62,610 bases of DNA from Flavobacteriales bacterium UBA1937 (GCA_002337005.1 DDFD01000044.1:1-62610); one strand, 5' to 3'; positions 9,413 through 19,776 are shown, numbered from the stretch's first letter. Made by a program: numbers and translations. Notes: generated from the sequence alone by a model not told the origin.

Positions 9413-12205
9413 ATGAGAAAAAATTATTTTTTGAGTTTATTATTCTTAACATTCTTCGGAGTTTTAAGCGCTCAGACATTAAAAGAAAAGAGAGAAATTT
9501 TGCAAAACCATATAAAAAACATTGGAGATAATGCAAAAAAGGCGAAAAAAGATGGGCAGGTTCCACCAAAAGAATATAATATTCGTGACCTTAAAAATAC
9601 AATTGATCCTATTACTGGTGAGAATAAATTTTATACACTTTCAAAAGTTAGAAATGAAATAAAAGATGGGAAATTTTCTCCCAAAACTCCTATTTCTCTT
9701 CTTCCAGAAGTCAATATTTCGGGTAGAGGTACTTCGGTTAATAATACGCCATGGCAAGAAAGAGGGCCTTATAGTGTAGGAGGTAGAACTAGAGCAATAC
9801 TTTTTGATCCTAATGATGCAACAGGAAAGAGAGTTTTTGCAGGTGGCGTTTCAGGTGGGCTTTGGGTAAATAATGATATTACCAATGCCTCATCAGAATG
9901 GTCTCCAATTAATGACTTTTGGGCAAATTTATCAGTGGTTTGCATAGCATCTGATCCTAACAATTCTCAAATTATGTATGTAGGTACTGGAGAATCTTCT
10001 ACACAAGATAATGTAGGTGCAGGTATATGGAAGACGACTAATGGTGGTAGTACTTGGACTCAAATTTTCTCTTCATCTAATACATACAATAATCAAGGAA
10101 TTAGAAATGGATATTTTTATATAAATGATATTAAAGTACGTAATAATGGTGGCGTTTCTGAAGTATATGCAGGCGTAAGCGGAGGTTATAATGAAGGATT
10201 TCACGGATTATATCAATCAGGTTTATATAAATCGATAGATGCTGGTGCAACTTTTACAAAAGTTGGAGGTAATCTAATTGCCCATACTGGTGCAAATATT
10301 GGGTATAATATTCAACAAATTGAAATAGGTTCAGACAATTCGGTTTGGGTATCTACAAGAGGATCTTTATTTGGTTCGTCATTACCAACAGGAGGGCGTA
10401 TTTTTAGATCTACTGATGGTGTAAATTTCACAAGTGTTTATAATGCTAGTTTACAGGGATCTAGAGTTCAAATAGCTCTTTCTAAAACAAACCCAGCAAT
10501 TGCTTATGGTTTATTGCAAGGAAGTGGCACTACAGAACCAGTAAGAATTATTAAAACTACGAATACAGGTACTTCTTGGTCTGCAAGTAATGTAGTAAAT
10601 TCTGGAGTTACACTCCCAAAAGATAAAGATACAGGTATCCCTGCTAATGATTTTACAAGAGGGCAAAGTTTCTATGATTTGGTAATAGTAACTGATCCTG
10701 CAAGTGATGCAATTGTATATGTGGGAGGAATAGATTTATTTAGAAGTTCAGATTCTGCAGCTACTTGGACTCAAGTTTCTAAATGGTCTAATAATAATCA
10801 ATTAGCAACTTTATCAGTTCCTTTGATTCACGCAGATCAGCATGCAATAGTTTTTAATCCTAAAAATGTAAGTCAAATGGTCTTTGGAAATGATGGTGGA
10901 ATTTATTTTTGTGCAAATAAAACTAATATAGCAACTGCCTCAGGTGCCTCTGTAAGAAATAATAGATATAATGTTACTCAGTTTTATGATGCAAAAATGA
11001 ATCCTCTAGCTAGCACCAGCACTGAAGAAATTTTAGCGGGAGCTCAAGATAATGGTACAAGAAGATTTATTGGCGCTCCTTTAGCTAATAATCTTTATTC
11101 AGACTCATATTATGATGGCGGAGACGGAGCTTTTGTAGATTTTGATAACGCCAATGTTTACAAAATTAATAGTTATGTTTATAATAATCATTACTTATAT
11201 CATGCTCCAAGCAATAATTATTATGACTTAATAGATGCACCAAATAATGATTTAGGGCATTTTATAAATGAAGCAGCACTAGACAGAAACTTAGATATTT
11301 TTTATTCTTATGGTGATAAAAATGCAACTACTGGAACTATAGTTTTAAATCAAGTTTCAGGTTTATCTAGTAATCCATTAGTATTGGTAAAATCTCAAAT
11401 AACGCTAGGGGATTTCCTTAATGAAGATGTTACTAAATTATCAGTATCTCCTTTCCAAACTGCCAGCACTACACTTATGGTAGGTTTTGACAATGGTAGA
11501 TTATTTAAGTTAACTAATGCAAATACCGCAAGCCCTGTAATTACTGAGCTTACAGTACCATTTGCAGGGGCTATTTCTGACATAGAATATGGAACAAATG
11601 ACAATGAAATCATTGTTACTATTTCTAATTATAATACCGAAAGTGTATTTTATACTAGCGACGGAGGCATTAATTGGTCTTCTAAAGAAGCTAATTTGCC
11701 AGATATGCCAATAAGATCAGCACTTATGAATCCAGATAATAAGAACGAAGTAATTGTAGGTACGGAATTAGGAATTTGGGGTACTACAAATTTCTTAAGT
11801 GCAACTCCTACTTGGGCTCAATATTCTAATGGAATAGGGAATGTAAGAATTACAAATTTAGATTACAGACCATCTACTAAAACCGTTTTGGCTGCTACAT
11901 ATGGTAGAGGAATTTATACCACTACCAACACCACTACTGATCTAGCAGTCTCTGATAATGTGGTAGCAGAGATTAGTAGAATATATCCTAATCCTACCAG
12001 AGGAGAGTTTTATCTAAAGATGAACGCGTCTAAATATAAAAATGTAACGGTAACAGTTTTTGATGCATCAGGAAAGTTAGTGTTCAAAAAAGAAGGAGTA
12101 AATGCAGATGAAGCCATTTCTAATAATTTGCCAAAAGGACATTATGTGGTAAAAGTTGAAAAAAATGGAGAGCATGTATTTAGCTCAAAACTATTAGTAA
12201 GATAA
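9413..12205 (+). CDS. secreted BNR/VPS10-like beta-propeller protein with T9SS type A sorting domain
   Basis: Large exported protein (930 aa). A signal peptide with a hydrophobic core ends near SAQ (residues 19-21). The body has repeated Asp-box/BNR motifs (NGGSTWTQIF, DAGATFTKVG, TGTSWSAS, SAATWTQVS, DGGINWSS), the fingerprint of sialidase- or sortilin-like propellers, plus HADQHAIVFNP, NDGG and AGAQDNGT, which its neighbour at 13275 also carries. The last ~80 residues form a T9SS type A domain (IYPNPTRGEFYL, GKLVF, LPKGHYVVKV). Function is unknown; BNR repeats alone do not show glycosidase activity. It has its own strong terminator. Confidence 0.9.
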   Translation: MRKNYFLSLLFLTFFGVLSAQTLKEKREILQNHIKNIGDNAKKAKKDGQVPPKEYNIRDLKNTIDPITGENKFYTLSKVRNEIKDGKFSPKTPISLLPEVNISGRGTSVNNTPWQERGPYSVGGRTRAILFDPNDATGKRVFAGGVSGGLWVNNDITNASSEWSPINDFWANLSVVCIASDPNNSQIMYVGTGESSTQDNVGAGIWKTTNGGSTWTQIFSSSNTYNNQGIRNGYFYINDIKVRNNGGVSEVYAGVSGGYNEGFHGLYQSGLYKSIDAGATFTKVGGNLIAHTGANIGYNIQQIEIGSDNSVWVSTRGSLFGSSLPTGGRIFRSTDGVNFTSVYNASLQGSRVQIALSKTNPAIAYGLLQGSGTTEPVRIIKTTNTGTSWSASNVVNSGVTLPKDKDTGIPANDFTRGQSFYDLVIVTDPASDAIVYVGGIDLFRSSDSAATWTQVSKWSNNNQLATLSVPLIHADQHAIVFNPKNVSQMVFGNDGGIYFCANKTNIATASGASVRNNRYNVTQFYDAKMNPLASTSTEEILAGAQDNGTRRFIGAPLANNLYSDSYYDGGDGAFVDFDNANVYKINSYVYNNHYLYHAPSNNYYDLIDAPNNDLGHFINEAALDRNLDIFYSYGDKNATTGTIVLNQVSGLSSNPLVLVKSQITLGDFLNEDVTKLSVSPFQTASTTLMVGFDNGRLFKLTNANTASPVITELTVPFAGAISDIEYGTNDNEIIVTISNYNTESVFYTSDGGINWSSKEANLPDMPIRSALMNPDNKNEVIVGTELGIWGTTNFLSATPTWAQYSNGIGNVRITNLDYRPSTKTVLAATYGRGIYTTTNTTTDLAVSDNVVAEISRIYPNPTRGEFYLKMNASKYKNVTVTVFDASGKLVFKKEGVNADEAISNNLPKGHYVVKVEKNGEHVFSSKLLVR

Positions 12206-12229
12206 TTATAATCTTAAAAAATAATATCA

Positions 12230-12270
12230 AAACGCCCATTTTAATAAAATTATTTTGTGGGCGTTTTTTT
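12230..12270 (+). terminator. terminator after first BNR/T9SS gene
   Basis: AAACGCCCA (12230-12238) pairs with TGGGCGTTT (12258-12266) and is followed by T residues. Confidence 0.88.
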
Positions 12271-12291
12271 TTAACTCAAATATTTCAACCA

Positions 12292-12714
12292 ATGAAAAAA
12301 ATAGTACTTTTCTTATTGATGTCAGTTTTATTTTCTTTTAAGAGCATCAATTGTAAAAGGGATTTCGAAGTTCTAGACGCTAAATATTACAATTGGTTTG
12401 GAGGTGTAAAAGATGTAAAGGGCAAAGTTTTTATAATCACACTCAACAAAAAGACGTCTCAGAATATAGTAATTAAAAGCTTTATAGTTAATAACAAAAA
12501 ATTTGATACAGAACAAAATATTCAGAATAATACTTGGCAAGTTATCTCTAGAATTACAGAGGAAAAAAATGATGAGACAAGCATCAAAAATCCTATTGAA
12601 AAGAATATTTTCTTCATAGAATATTACAATACAGAATCTAAAAAAACTAAAAAGCTCAAAATAAAAAATTTCAAATACCAATTAAGAATTAAAAATGAAG
12701 AAAAAAATTCTTGA
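12292..12714 (+). CDS. hypothetical secreted protein
   Basis: I do not recognise this 140-aa protein. It starts with a hydrophobic signal-like segment (MKKIVLFLLMSVLFSFKSIN) followed by Cys21, but the residues before the Cys are not a good lipobox. The rest is Lys/Asn/Ile-rich with no obvious repeat or metal motif. It lies between the two BNR/T9SS genes in the same direction, so a surface or periplasmic accessory role is possible (inference). Very AT-rich codon use. Confidence 0.65.
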   Translation: MKKIVLFLLMSVLFSFKSINCKRDFEVLDAKYYNWFGGVKDVKGKVFIITLNKKTSQNIVIKSFIVNNKKFDTEQNIQNNTWQVISRITEEKNDETSIKNPIEKNIFFIEYYNTESKKTKKLKIKNFKYQLRIKNEEKNS

Positions 12715-12860
12715 TTGAATTTCTTGACATAAAATAATTTTTTATCAAGCTCGTATTTATGGTATAATATGGTATAATAAAGGGGGTGTTTTATTTTTTT
12801 TATTAAAATTTCATATTTATTAATCGTAATTGCAATATTTTTTCTATTTTAGTGCAATAA

Positions 12861-13244
12861 ATGTATTCTTTTATTGTAAATATTGTATTTTTTTGTTTTC
12901 TTGTTATTCTTGCAATTGGCTGTAATTCTCAGAATATAGAAAATAATTACTCAAATAATTATATTGGGGAAGAATATTCTAGTTATCAAAAAATGCAAGA
13001 TCCTACTAAAAAATTTACATTGAATTATAAAATAGAGGAACAAAAAAATAGTCCAGTAAAGTTGATTTATTTTATTGTGATAAGAAATTCTGACAAAAAG
13101 ATTATTAAAAAAGATACAATTACAGGTGAAGAAATACATTGGAAGGATAGCTTTACACTCTCTGTTACACCATACAAAGAATTAGAAAAGCTACAAACTT
13201 TAGAAGAGGAGCCTGCTGTAAATGAAATTTTGATAAAATTATAA
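12861..13244 (+). CDS. hypothetical lipoprotein
   Basis: A 127-aa protein, not recognised by family. The N-terminus is a hydrophobic segment ending in AIGC, an acceptable lipobox, so it is probably lipid-anchored. The mature part begins with an Asn/Ser-rich tether, then a Lys-rich beta-type segment (NSPVKLIYFIVIRN). It ends only 30 bp before the second BNR/T9SS gene, and no terminator is visible between them, so co-transcription is likely. Confidence 0.65.
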   Translation: MYSFIVNIVFFCFLVILAIGCNSQNIENNYSNNYIGEEYSSYQKMQDPTKKFTLNYKIEEQKNSPVKLIYFIVIRNSDKKIIKKDTITGEEIHWKDSFTLSVTPYKELEKLQTLEEEPAVNEILIKL

Positions 13245-13274
13245 TCATTAAATAACTAACCAAAAAATTACTAT

Positions 13275-16200
13275 ATGAGAAAAAACTACCTACGGAATTT
13301 ACTTTTTTTATTAGTCTCGCTTTTTATCATTAATGCTTGTCAGCACTTTAATGAGTCAAAAAAAGTTGTGATTAATAAAGATAGCAATACTTCAAAAACA
13401 GTAAATTCTACAAAAGAGACGGATGAAAAATTAATTGTAAAAGAAAAGTCTATTACAAAAGCTTCTACTGAAAATTTTATTACTAAAACTAACGAGAATA
13501 CTAGTTTAGAAAGCCAAGTTTTCCAAAATTTTGGAGATAGTGAATCTCAAAATAAATTAAGAAGCGAATTGTTAAAATCAATTTCTAAGGATGGTGATTT
13601 TGCTTTAAGCCATAGAAAAACTAAAGCTGAAAGAGTAAAAAAATTCGGAGCAGAAAAAAGCGGTATTGAAGAGATGGCAGAGTATAGAAGAAATATTACA
13701 ATGCCAATAGGAACAGATAAAATGCTTTATGAAGAAGGATATTTAATGAAAGAATATCAGAAAGCTTTAAAAAGTCCAATTCTTGCTAGAGCAAAAAATT
13801 CTAGATTTAAATCTGCTACAGCTTATTCTGTGAATAATGTTATTTGGAAAGAAAGAGGACCAAATAATATACCTGGAAGAGATAGAGTAACTAAAATTTC
13901 ACCTACAAATCCTGATAAATGGTACGTAGGAACTGCGGGTGGCGGTGTTTGGATTACAGAAAATGCTGGTACTAGCTGGAGAAATACCACAGATTATACA
14001 GTGCCAAGTTTAGCAACTTCTACTCTTGGGATTTCTTCATCTGATCCTAATGTAATATATGCAGGATCTGGTGAGCCATATGGAAATTTAGACGCACTTA
14101 CAGGTGTAGGGGTTATAAAATCTACAGATGCAGGAGAAACTTGGACTTATTTAAGCAATACAGCTTCATTTGGGAGTGTAGGTAGAGTATTAGTAAATCC
14201 TACAAATAGCAATCACGTAATTATAGGAACTACTAGCGGAATCTATGTTTCTACTAATGGAGGTACCTCTTGGTCGCAAACTCTTACAGGAACTGGTACT
14301 ACAACTAATACACAAGATATTGTTTCTACCAATGATTTTTCTGCTATTTATGCCGCAGTAAATACTTATGGTGTTATGAAATCTGTTGATGGTGGTAGCA
14401 CATGGACAAGAGTATTTGATGCGCCTGGTAAAGCTAAGTCTATTAAAAGAATAGAATTAAGCGTAGCACCTACTGATAATAATAGAATTTTCTTAAGCAC
14501 AGAAGCAGGTACCACTGTAGCTTTTTATATATCAGATGATGCAGGAGCTACTTTTACAGAATTAACCTATGCTACTAGTGATAGCAAAGAGATTTTAAGT
14601 ACACAAGGTTGGTATGACAATATGGTTACCACCAATCCTTTGAATAAAAATATAGTATATGTAGGAGGAGTATATCTTGCAAAACTTACCATAGATACAT
14701 CTGCAAATACCTATTCTGTTTTACAAATAGCAAGTGGTTATGATACTACTAAGCTTAATGATCATGTGCATCCTGATCAGCATGGCTTGGTTTGCCAAAT
14801 TGATCCAAGCAATCCTGCACAATTTAGAATGATTTTAACCAATGATGGAGGGGTTTACTATACAGCATATAAATCTAATCCTGGAGAAACAGAAGGAGAT
14901 TGGATAGGTCCAGTAACAGGTCTTAATACAACACAATTTTATGGTGCAGATAAGAAAAAAAATGAAGACTCTTATATAGCAGGTGCTCAAGATAATGGTT
15001 CATCAGCTACTATTACAAGCCCATCAGGGGCAAATTCTAACTATAAAGCACTTTTTGGTGGAGATGGCTTCGAAGTTTTATGGAATTATAATAATCCTAA
15101 TAAACTTCTTTTTGGCTCTCAATATAACAATTTTATCACTTCCTTAACAGGAATTAATGGAACGCTGTATTATGCTAGAAATGCAGATTATGGTTCTGTA
15201 AAATCACCATTTTATTCCAAAATGGCTAATGCAAATAATAATCCTGATGCTGTATTTACTGTATCAACAACAGGAGTTTGGAGAAGTGCTAATTTTGGTG
15301 CATCTTGGTCTGTTGCAACTTTTAATACTACTACCAATGGAACTTGGTTAGGAAATGCGTCATATGCTACTGTAAAGGTTTCTGTGGCTAATCCTAATGT
15401 TGTTTGGGCTGTATCAGCAGTTTCTGGCGGTGTTGGTACTACTTACAAAGTAAATGTGTCGAAAGATAATGGTTTAACTTTTGCAAAAACGACCAATACT
15501 AGTTTTCCTACTACAGGAAACTATTATGCTTCTGGACTTTCTGCTTCTAGTGTAAATGATGCTAGTGCCTATGTTTTGTTTAGTGCTACTAACCAACCAA
15601 AAGTAGTTAAAACAACTGATTTTGGTGCTACTTGGACAGATATTTCCGGATTTAATGGTACTAATTCTACTTCTCTCAGAGGATTTCCAAACGTATCGGT
15701 ACACAGTTTATTAGAAATGCCGTTTGATACGAATGTACTTTGGGCAGGAACTGATATTGGTATTTTTGAGACGGTAGATGGTGGTAACAATTGGTATTTA
15801 CTTACAGGAATTCCTCCAGTATCTATTTGGAGCATGAAAATTGTAGATAATCAGGTGGTGCTTGCTACTCATGGTAGAGGTGTGTGGACTGCCGAAATAC
15901 CTGAGCTTAATACTTATGTATTACCAGAATATGTAAGCCCTCCAACAATTAAATCTGCAAAACAAGCAGCTATTCATAGTAATAAAATCCAAGCAGTATT
16001 TAACTATACAAGTACTAAAATTACTTCTTTGAAAGTATATGAAGATAATGTTTTGGTTACTACCATTCCTTCTACATCTGCTAATACGGATTATACATAT
16101 ACTTCTGCATCTGATTTGACAGAAGGAATACATACAATTGCTGTTTTAGGTGTATATAACGAAGGAGGGATAGACAAGGAAACTCTTAAATCTAATGCGT

Positions 16201-16979
16201 CTGTAGAAATAATTAATTTTAATGCTGGTGCAGCAAATGTTAATTTACCTACTATAGCCTCTACAGATGTTTATATTGGAGCTAACGGAAAGTTTGTTGT
16301 GAATAATGTGTCTAGTAAATTTACTTATAATGTATTAAATAATTCGGGGCATCCTTACGCAAATGCAACTACCTATCAAGCCTATTTAAGAACACCTATA
16401 ATTGTAGGAGGAACCTCTAAAATGCTTATGTCTCATATGGCACTTACAGAAAAAGATTATGATTTTGCTGTAGTAGAAGCCACTAAAGACTTTGTAACTT
16501 GGACTCCGGTTGCTGTTTATGATGAAGGAGCTTATACAGAATGGATGAACGTAGCTGCTACTAGTGTAAATGAAACTTTATTCAAAAATAGCTCACTGAA
16601 TTTATCTAGCATCTTTAATGCAGGTGATGAAGTAGTCGTGAGATTAAGATTAACTACAGATACTGCTGATACTCGCTACGGATGGATTATTAAATCAGTA
16701 GTTCCAGATACTACACTTTCTGTTGCAGATGTAGAGAATAAAGATAGAGTACTACTTGTTCCTAATCCTGTTAAAGATTCTACCTCTTTATTAGTGCCTA
16801 ATAACAAAGGGAAATTAGATATTTATATCTATGATGCATCAGGAAAGCTAGTTACTTCTTTCAAAAATTCATCAGGAACTAAAGTAGATTTAGATGTAAA
16901 TAATTTACCTAAAGGATTGTACTTAGTACTAGTAAAAGGAAATGATTTTAATAAATCTCTTAAACTAGTAAAAGAATAA
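13275..16979 (+). CDS. large BNR-repeat surface protein with T9SS type A sorting domain
   Basis: 1234-aa paralogue of the protein at 9413. The N-terminus has a hydrophobic segment ending in IINAC (Cys22), a lipobox-like site, then a ~150-residue Lys/Glu/Ser-rich region. The propeller region carries NAGTSWRN, DAGETWTYL, NGGTSWSQ, DGGSTWTRVF, DFGATWTD and DGGNNWYL Asp-box motifs, with HPDQHGLVCQIDP, NDGG and AGAQDNG as in the paralogue. A beta-sandwich-like stretch follows, then a T9SS domain at the C-terminus (LVPNPVKDSTSLL, YDASGKLV, LPKGLYLVLVKG). A lipobox plus a T9SS domain in one protein is unusual. Function unknown. Confidence 0.88.
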   Translation: MRKNYLRNLLFLLVSLFIINACQHFNESKKVVINKDSNTSKTVNSTKETDEKLIVKEKSITKASTENFITKTNENTSLESQVFQNFGDSESQNKLRSELLKSISKDGDFALSHRKTKAERVKKFGAEKSGIEEMAEYRRNITMPIGTDKMLYEEGYLMKEYQKALKSPILARAKNSRFKSATAYSVNNVIWKERGPNNIPGRDRVTKISPTNPDKWYVGTAGGGVWITENAGTSWRNTTDYTVPSLATSTLGISSSDPNVIYAGSGEPYGNLDALTGVGVIKSTDAGETWTYLSNTASFGSVGRVLVNPTNSNHVIIGTTSGIYVSTNGGTSWSQTLTGTGTTTNTQDIVSTNDFSAIYAAVNTYGVMKSVDGGSTWTRVFDAPGKAKSIKRIELSVAPTDNNRIFLSTEAGTTVAFYISDDAGATFTELTYATSDSKEILSTQGWYDNMVTTNPLNKNIVYVGGVYLAKLTIDTSANTYSVLQIASGYDTTKLNDHVHPDQHGLVCQIDPSNPAQFRMILTNDGGVYYTAYKSNPGETEGDWIGPVTGLNTTQFYGADKKKNEDSYIAGAQDNGSSATITSPSGANSNYKALFGGDGFEVLWNYNNPNKLLFGSQYNNFITSLTGINGTLYYARNADYGSVKSPFYSKMANANNNPDAVFTVSTTGVWRSANFGASWSVATFNTTTNGTWLGNASYATVKVSVANPNVVWAVSAVSGGVGTTYKVNVSKDNGLTFAKTTNTSFPTTGNYYASGLSASSVNDASAYVLFSATNQPKVVKTTDFGATWTDISGFNGTNSTSLRGFPNVSVHSLLEMPFDTNVLWAGTDIGIFETVDGGNNWYLLTGIPPVSIWSMKIVDNQVVLATHGRGVWTAEIPELNTYVLPEYVSPPTIKSAKQAAIHSNKIQAVFNYTSTKITSLKVYEDNVLVTTIPSTSANTDYTYTSASDLTEGIHTIAVLGVYNEGGIDKETLKSNASVEIINFNAGAANVNLPTIASTDVYIGANGKFVVNNVSSKFTYNVLNNSGHPYANATTYQAYLRTPIIVGGTSKMLMSHMALTEKDYDFAVVEATKDFVTWTPVAVYDEGAYTEWMNVAATSVNETLFKNSSLNLSSIFNAGDEVVVRLRLTTDTADTRYGWIIKSVVPDTTLSVADVENKDRVLLVPNPVKDSTSLLVPNNKGKLDIYIYDASGKLVTSFKNSSGTKVDLDVNNLPKGLYLVLVKGNDFNKSLKLVKE

Positions 16980-17003
16980 ATTTTAAATATTATTTTTGCA
17001 AAA

Positions 17004-17036
17004 AAAAGAGAGTTGAAACATACTCTCTTTTTATTT
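17004..17036 (+). terminator. terminator after second BNR/T9SS gene
   Basis: AAAAGAGAGT pairs with ACTCTCTTTT around an 8-nt loop, followed by T residues. Confidence 0.85.
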
Positions 17037-17045
17037 TAATAAGCT

Positions 17046-17579
17046 TTGAAAATAAAATATTTCTTTTTTAGTATTGTGGCATCGGTAATGTTTCTATTTG
17101 CATTACCCCTTATTCATCATGCAAAAAAAGAAATCAGAAAAGAAGTAAAATATAAAATTCTAAAAAGAAGATTTAATGAATCTGAGCTCATCAAATTTTC
17201 TGCCATAGAGCTTAAAAATGCAGACTGGGAAGATGCAGAAGAGTTTTTTTATGAGGGAAGTATGTATGATGTAGTAAAAACAGAAATTGATGAGAATGGT
17301 TTGCAATACCATTACTGTTTAAAAGACCATAAAGAAAACTACATTCACCCCCTTAAAAAAATTGCAGATTTATTTAAGAAAAAAAATCTAAAATTAGCCT
17401 TTAATGCTCATCAAGAAAATAATTTTTCTCATCAACAATATACTTTATATCACCTCAAAGAATATATAGATATAGTACATTATTTTCAGCCTGATAAAGC
17501 AAAAGTTTATCCTTTAGAATTAATGAATTATCAAAATTTTTATTCTCCTTTATTTAAACCGCCTAAAAATTTTTGTTGA
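17046..17579 (+). CDS. hypothetical membrane-anchored protein
   Basis: A 177-aa protein that I do not recognise. It starts at TTG, right behind the previous terminator. One N-terminal hydrophobic segment (about residues 5-22, FFFSIVASVMFLFALPLI) is followed by a basic region and a soluble domain rich in Tyr, His and Lys (HYCLKDHKENYIHP, HQENNFSHQQYTLYH). A TATTTTTG box lies at 16991-16998. It is followed after 45 bp by a TonB-dependent receptor, so it may be an envelope partner of the same uptake system (inference). Confidence 0.6.
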   Translation: MKIKYFFFSIVASVMFLFALPLIHHAKKEIRKEVKYKILKRRFNESELIKFSAIELKNADWEDAEEFFYEGSMYDVVKTEIDENGLQYHYCLKDHKENYIHPLKKIADLFKKKNLKLAFNAHQENNFSHQQYTLYHLKEYIDIVHYFQPDKAKVYPLELMNYQNFYSPLFKPPKNFC

Positions 17580-17624
17580 AAAAAACTTTTAATCAAGAGA
17601 AAGTAATAATTAACAATAAATTTT

Positions 17625-19769
17625 ATGAAAAAAATTATATTAGGTGTTGCTATGTTAGCAGCGCAATTGTCTTTTGCGCAAGAAAATAAGCAAGATAAAA
17701 CAATAGACGAAGTTACCATACTTGGTAGAAAAAAAATAAAACAAGAACGTAAAGAATTCACCAGACACGCACAATCTACAGAAACGTTATCAGAAGAAGA
17801 ATTAAATAGAAATAATTCTGCCATGATAGACCAAACATTGAGCACAATGGCTGGAGTACAAGTAGATAAAAGAACCAATTTTGGTGGGCAAAGAGTAGTA
17901 GTTCGTGGTTATGGTAATGACCAAAAATTTAACAATTGGGGAACTAAATTTTATCTAAATGGTGTTCCTCTTACTCAAGCTGATGGTGTAACTGTTTTAG
18001 AAGATTTAGATTTTTCTTTGGTTAATAACATAGAGGTTGTAAAAGGGCCTGCTTCTACGCTTTATGGTGGTGGAATTGGTGGTACAGTACGTTTCTATAT
18101 GAGACCTTCTACAGAAAAAGGTACTTCTATTTCTAATAAATTAACACTTGGAAGCTTCAATCATTTTCAGAATCAAATTAAATTAGAAGCAGTAACAGAT
18201 AATTCTTCTATCCAGTTTAATTACAACCATCTGGAAAGTGATGGCTATAGACCAAACGGTAATTCGCTTAGAAATACCTACTCTTTTCTAGGAAATTTTA
18301 AACTTAACTCAAAACAAACATTGTCTGTTTTTACCTCTCACGTTAATTCCTTCGAAGGAGTTTCTGGGCAAATTCCATACAGCAATTACTACGCAAATGA
18401 TGATCCAGGTAACATTGCTTACATAAGAAAAGGAGCAGGTAATAAATTTATTTCTTCACGTGCAGCAGTGTCTCATCAATGGAATATTGCAGAAAATTTA
18501 AGAAATAATACCAGCATTTTCTTTACCAATTTAGATACCAAAAGAGTAGCTGCTGGAGCACTTGAAAATAGTGAAATCCCAAGTTATGGAGTACGTTCAG
18601 TATTTAATCTTAATCAAAAATTCTCTAAAGATTTTACAGCAAATGCAGAATTTGGAACAGAGTTTTTAATTTCTCGTTCTTTGGTTTCTAACTATAGATT
18701 TACTGGTAGCATTACTAATCCTTTAGAATTACAAGCGCTAAAAAATAATTCTTACTTCAAAACAGATAACCAGAATCTATCTGTTTTTGCTGTAGAAAAG
18801 TTTACCTATCATCCTTGGGATTTGAGTTTATTGTTAGGCGTAAGTGCAAATACTTTGAAATATGACAGACAAGACTTGTATGTAAATATCCCAGAATATG
18901 GCACTAAAAACCTTTCGTTTTCTAAAAAATTCGGAACCGTTTTTACACCACACATCGCATTACAGAAAGTTTATAAAAATCAAATTTTTAACCTAAGTTA
19001 TTCCGAAGGTTACAATGCACCAACTACTGCTACGGCTTTTGTAGGAGGTACTGCAAATTCTGTAAATGACAATTTATTGCCAGAAAAAGCCAAAATGTGG
19101 GATTTTTCTGTTCATGGTTTAATTGCTAAAACTAGATTAGATTATCAAATTTCTTTATTTAATATTGATGTTTCAAATAAGCTAACACAGCTAAAACCTG
19201 ATGGTGTAAATACAGCGTGGCAAAATACAGGTAAACAAAGAAACAAAGGTTTCGAAGCAAGTTTAGGCTATGTTTACGAAGGTTCAGGATTTATCAAAAC
19301 CATAAAACCTTTTGTAAATTACTCTTATTATAATTTTAAATATACTGATTTTAAAACCATTTTAGGAGGAACACTCAATGATTATTCAGGTAAACAAGTA
19401 GTAGGAGTTGCCAAAAATAAATATACTGTAGGTCTAGATTTTGATACTGATTTTGGATTATACTTAATCAATACTTACAATTACTTAGGCAGTGTTTATA
19501 CAGATTTTGAAAACACCAATAAAGTAAAAAGTTTCGGATTACTAAACTCTAAAATTGGATATAAAACTTCTTTCGGAAAATGGAATTTTGATGTTTTCTT
19601 GGCAGGAAATAACCTAACCAATCAAACCAATTATACCTTTTTATTTCTAGGAAATAGTATAAATGATAGTGATGTAAATTCTAACTTCCCAGGGCAAAAA
19701 ACAGATATTAACCCAGGCTATTATAAAGCTTGGTTTCAATATGGAATTAACTTGAAATATAGTTTCTAA
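17625..19769 (+). CDS. TonB-dependent outer membrane receptor
   Basis: Outer membrane active-transport channel, 714 aa. A signal peptide (cleavage near SFAQ, residue 18) is followed directly by the TonB-box-like TIDEVTILG and the plug domain (about 25-150, with AGVQVDKRT, RVVVRGYGN, LYGGGIGGTVRF). The rest is the beta-barrel, ending in a terminal Phe. There is no N-terminal carboxypeptidase-regulatory-like extension and no SusD partner next to it, so it is more like siderophore or metal receptors than SusC. The substrate cannot be read from the sequence. Confidence 0.93.
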   Translation: MKKIILGVAMLAAQLSFAQENKQDKTIDEVTILGRKKIKQERKEFTRHAQSTETLSEEELNRNNSAMIDQTLSTMAGVQVDKRTNFGGQRVVVRGYGNDQKFNNWGTKFYLNGVPLTQADGVTVLEDLDFSLVNNIEVVKGPASTLYGGGIGGTVRFYMRPSTEKGTSISNKLTLGSFNHFQNQIKLEAVTDNSSIQFNYNHLESDGYRPNGNSLRNTYSFLGNFKLNSKQTLSVFTSHVNSFEGVSGQIPYSNYYANDDPGNIAYIRKGAGNKFISSRAAVSHQWNIAENLRNNTSIFFTNLDTKRVAAGALENSEIPSYGVRSVFNLNQKFSKDFTANAEFGTEFLISRSLVSNYRFTGSITNPLELQALKNNSYFKTDNQNLSVFAVEKFTYHPWDLSLLLGVSANTLKYDRQDLYVNIPEYGTKNLSFSKKFGTVFTPHIALQKVYKNQIFNLSYSEGYNAPTTATAFVGGTANSVNDNLLPEKAKMWDFSVHGLIAKTRLDYQISLFNIDVSNKLTQLKPDGVNTAWQNTGKQRNKGFEASLGYVYEGSGFIKTIKPFVNYSYYNFKYTDFKTILGGTLNDYSGKQVVGVAKNKYTVGLDFDTDFGLYLINTYNYLGSVYTDFENTNKVKSFGLLNSKIGYKTSFGKWNFDVFLAGNNLTNQTNYTFLFLGNSINDSDVNSNFPGQKTDINPGYYKAWFQYGINLKYSF

Positions 19770-19776
19770 AATTTAT

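Noticed and set aside
9413..16979. Polymorphic toxin or contact-dependent inhibition system
   Set aside because: The large proteins end in T9SS sorting domains, have no Rhs/YD repeats or toxin domain, and no immunity-like gene follows.
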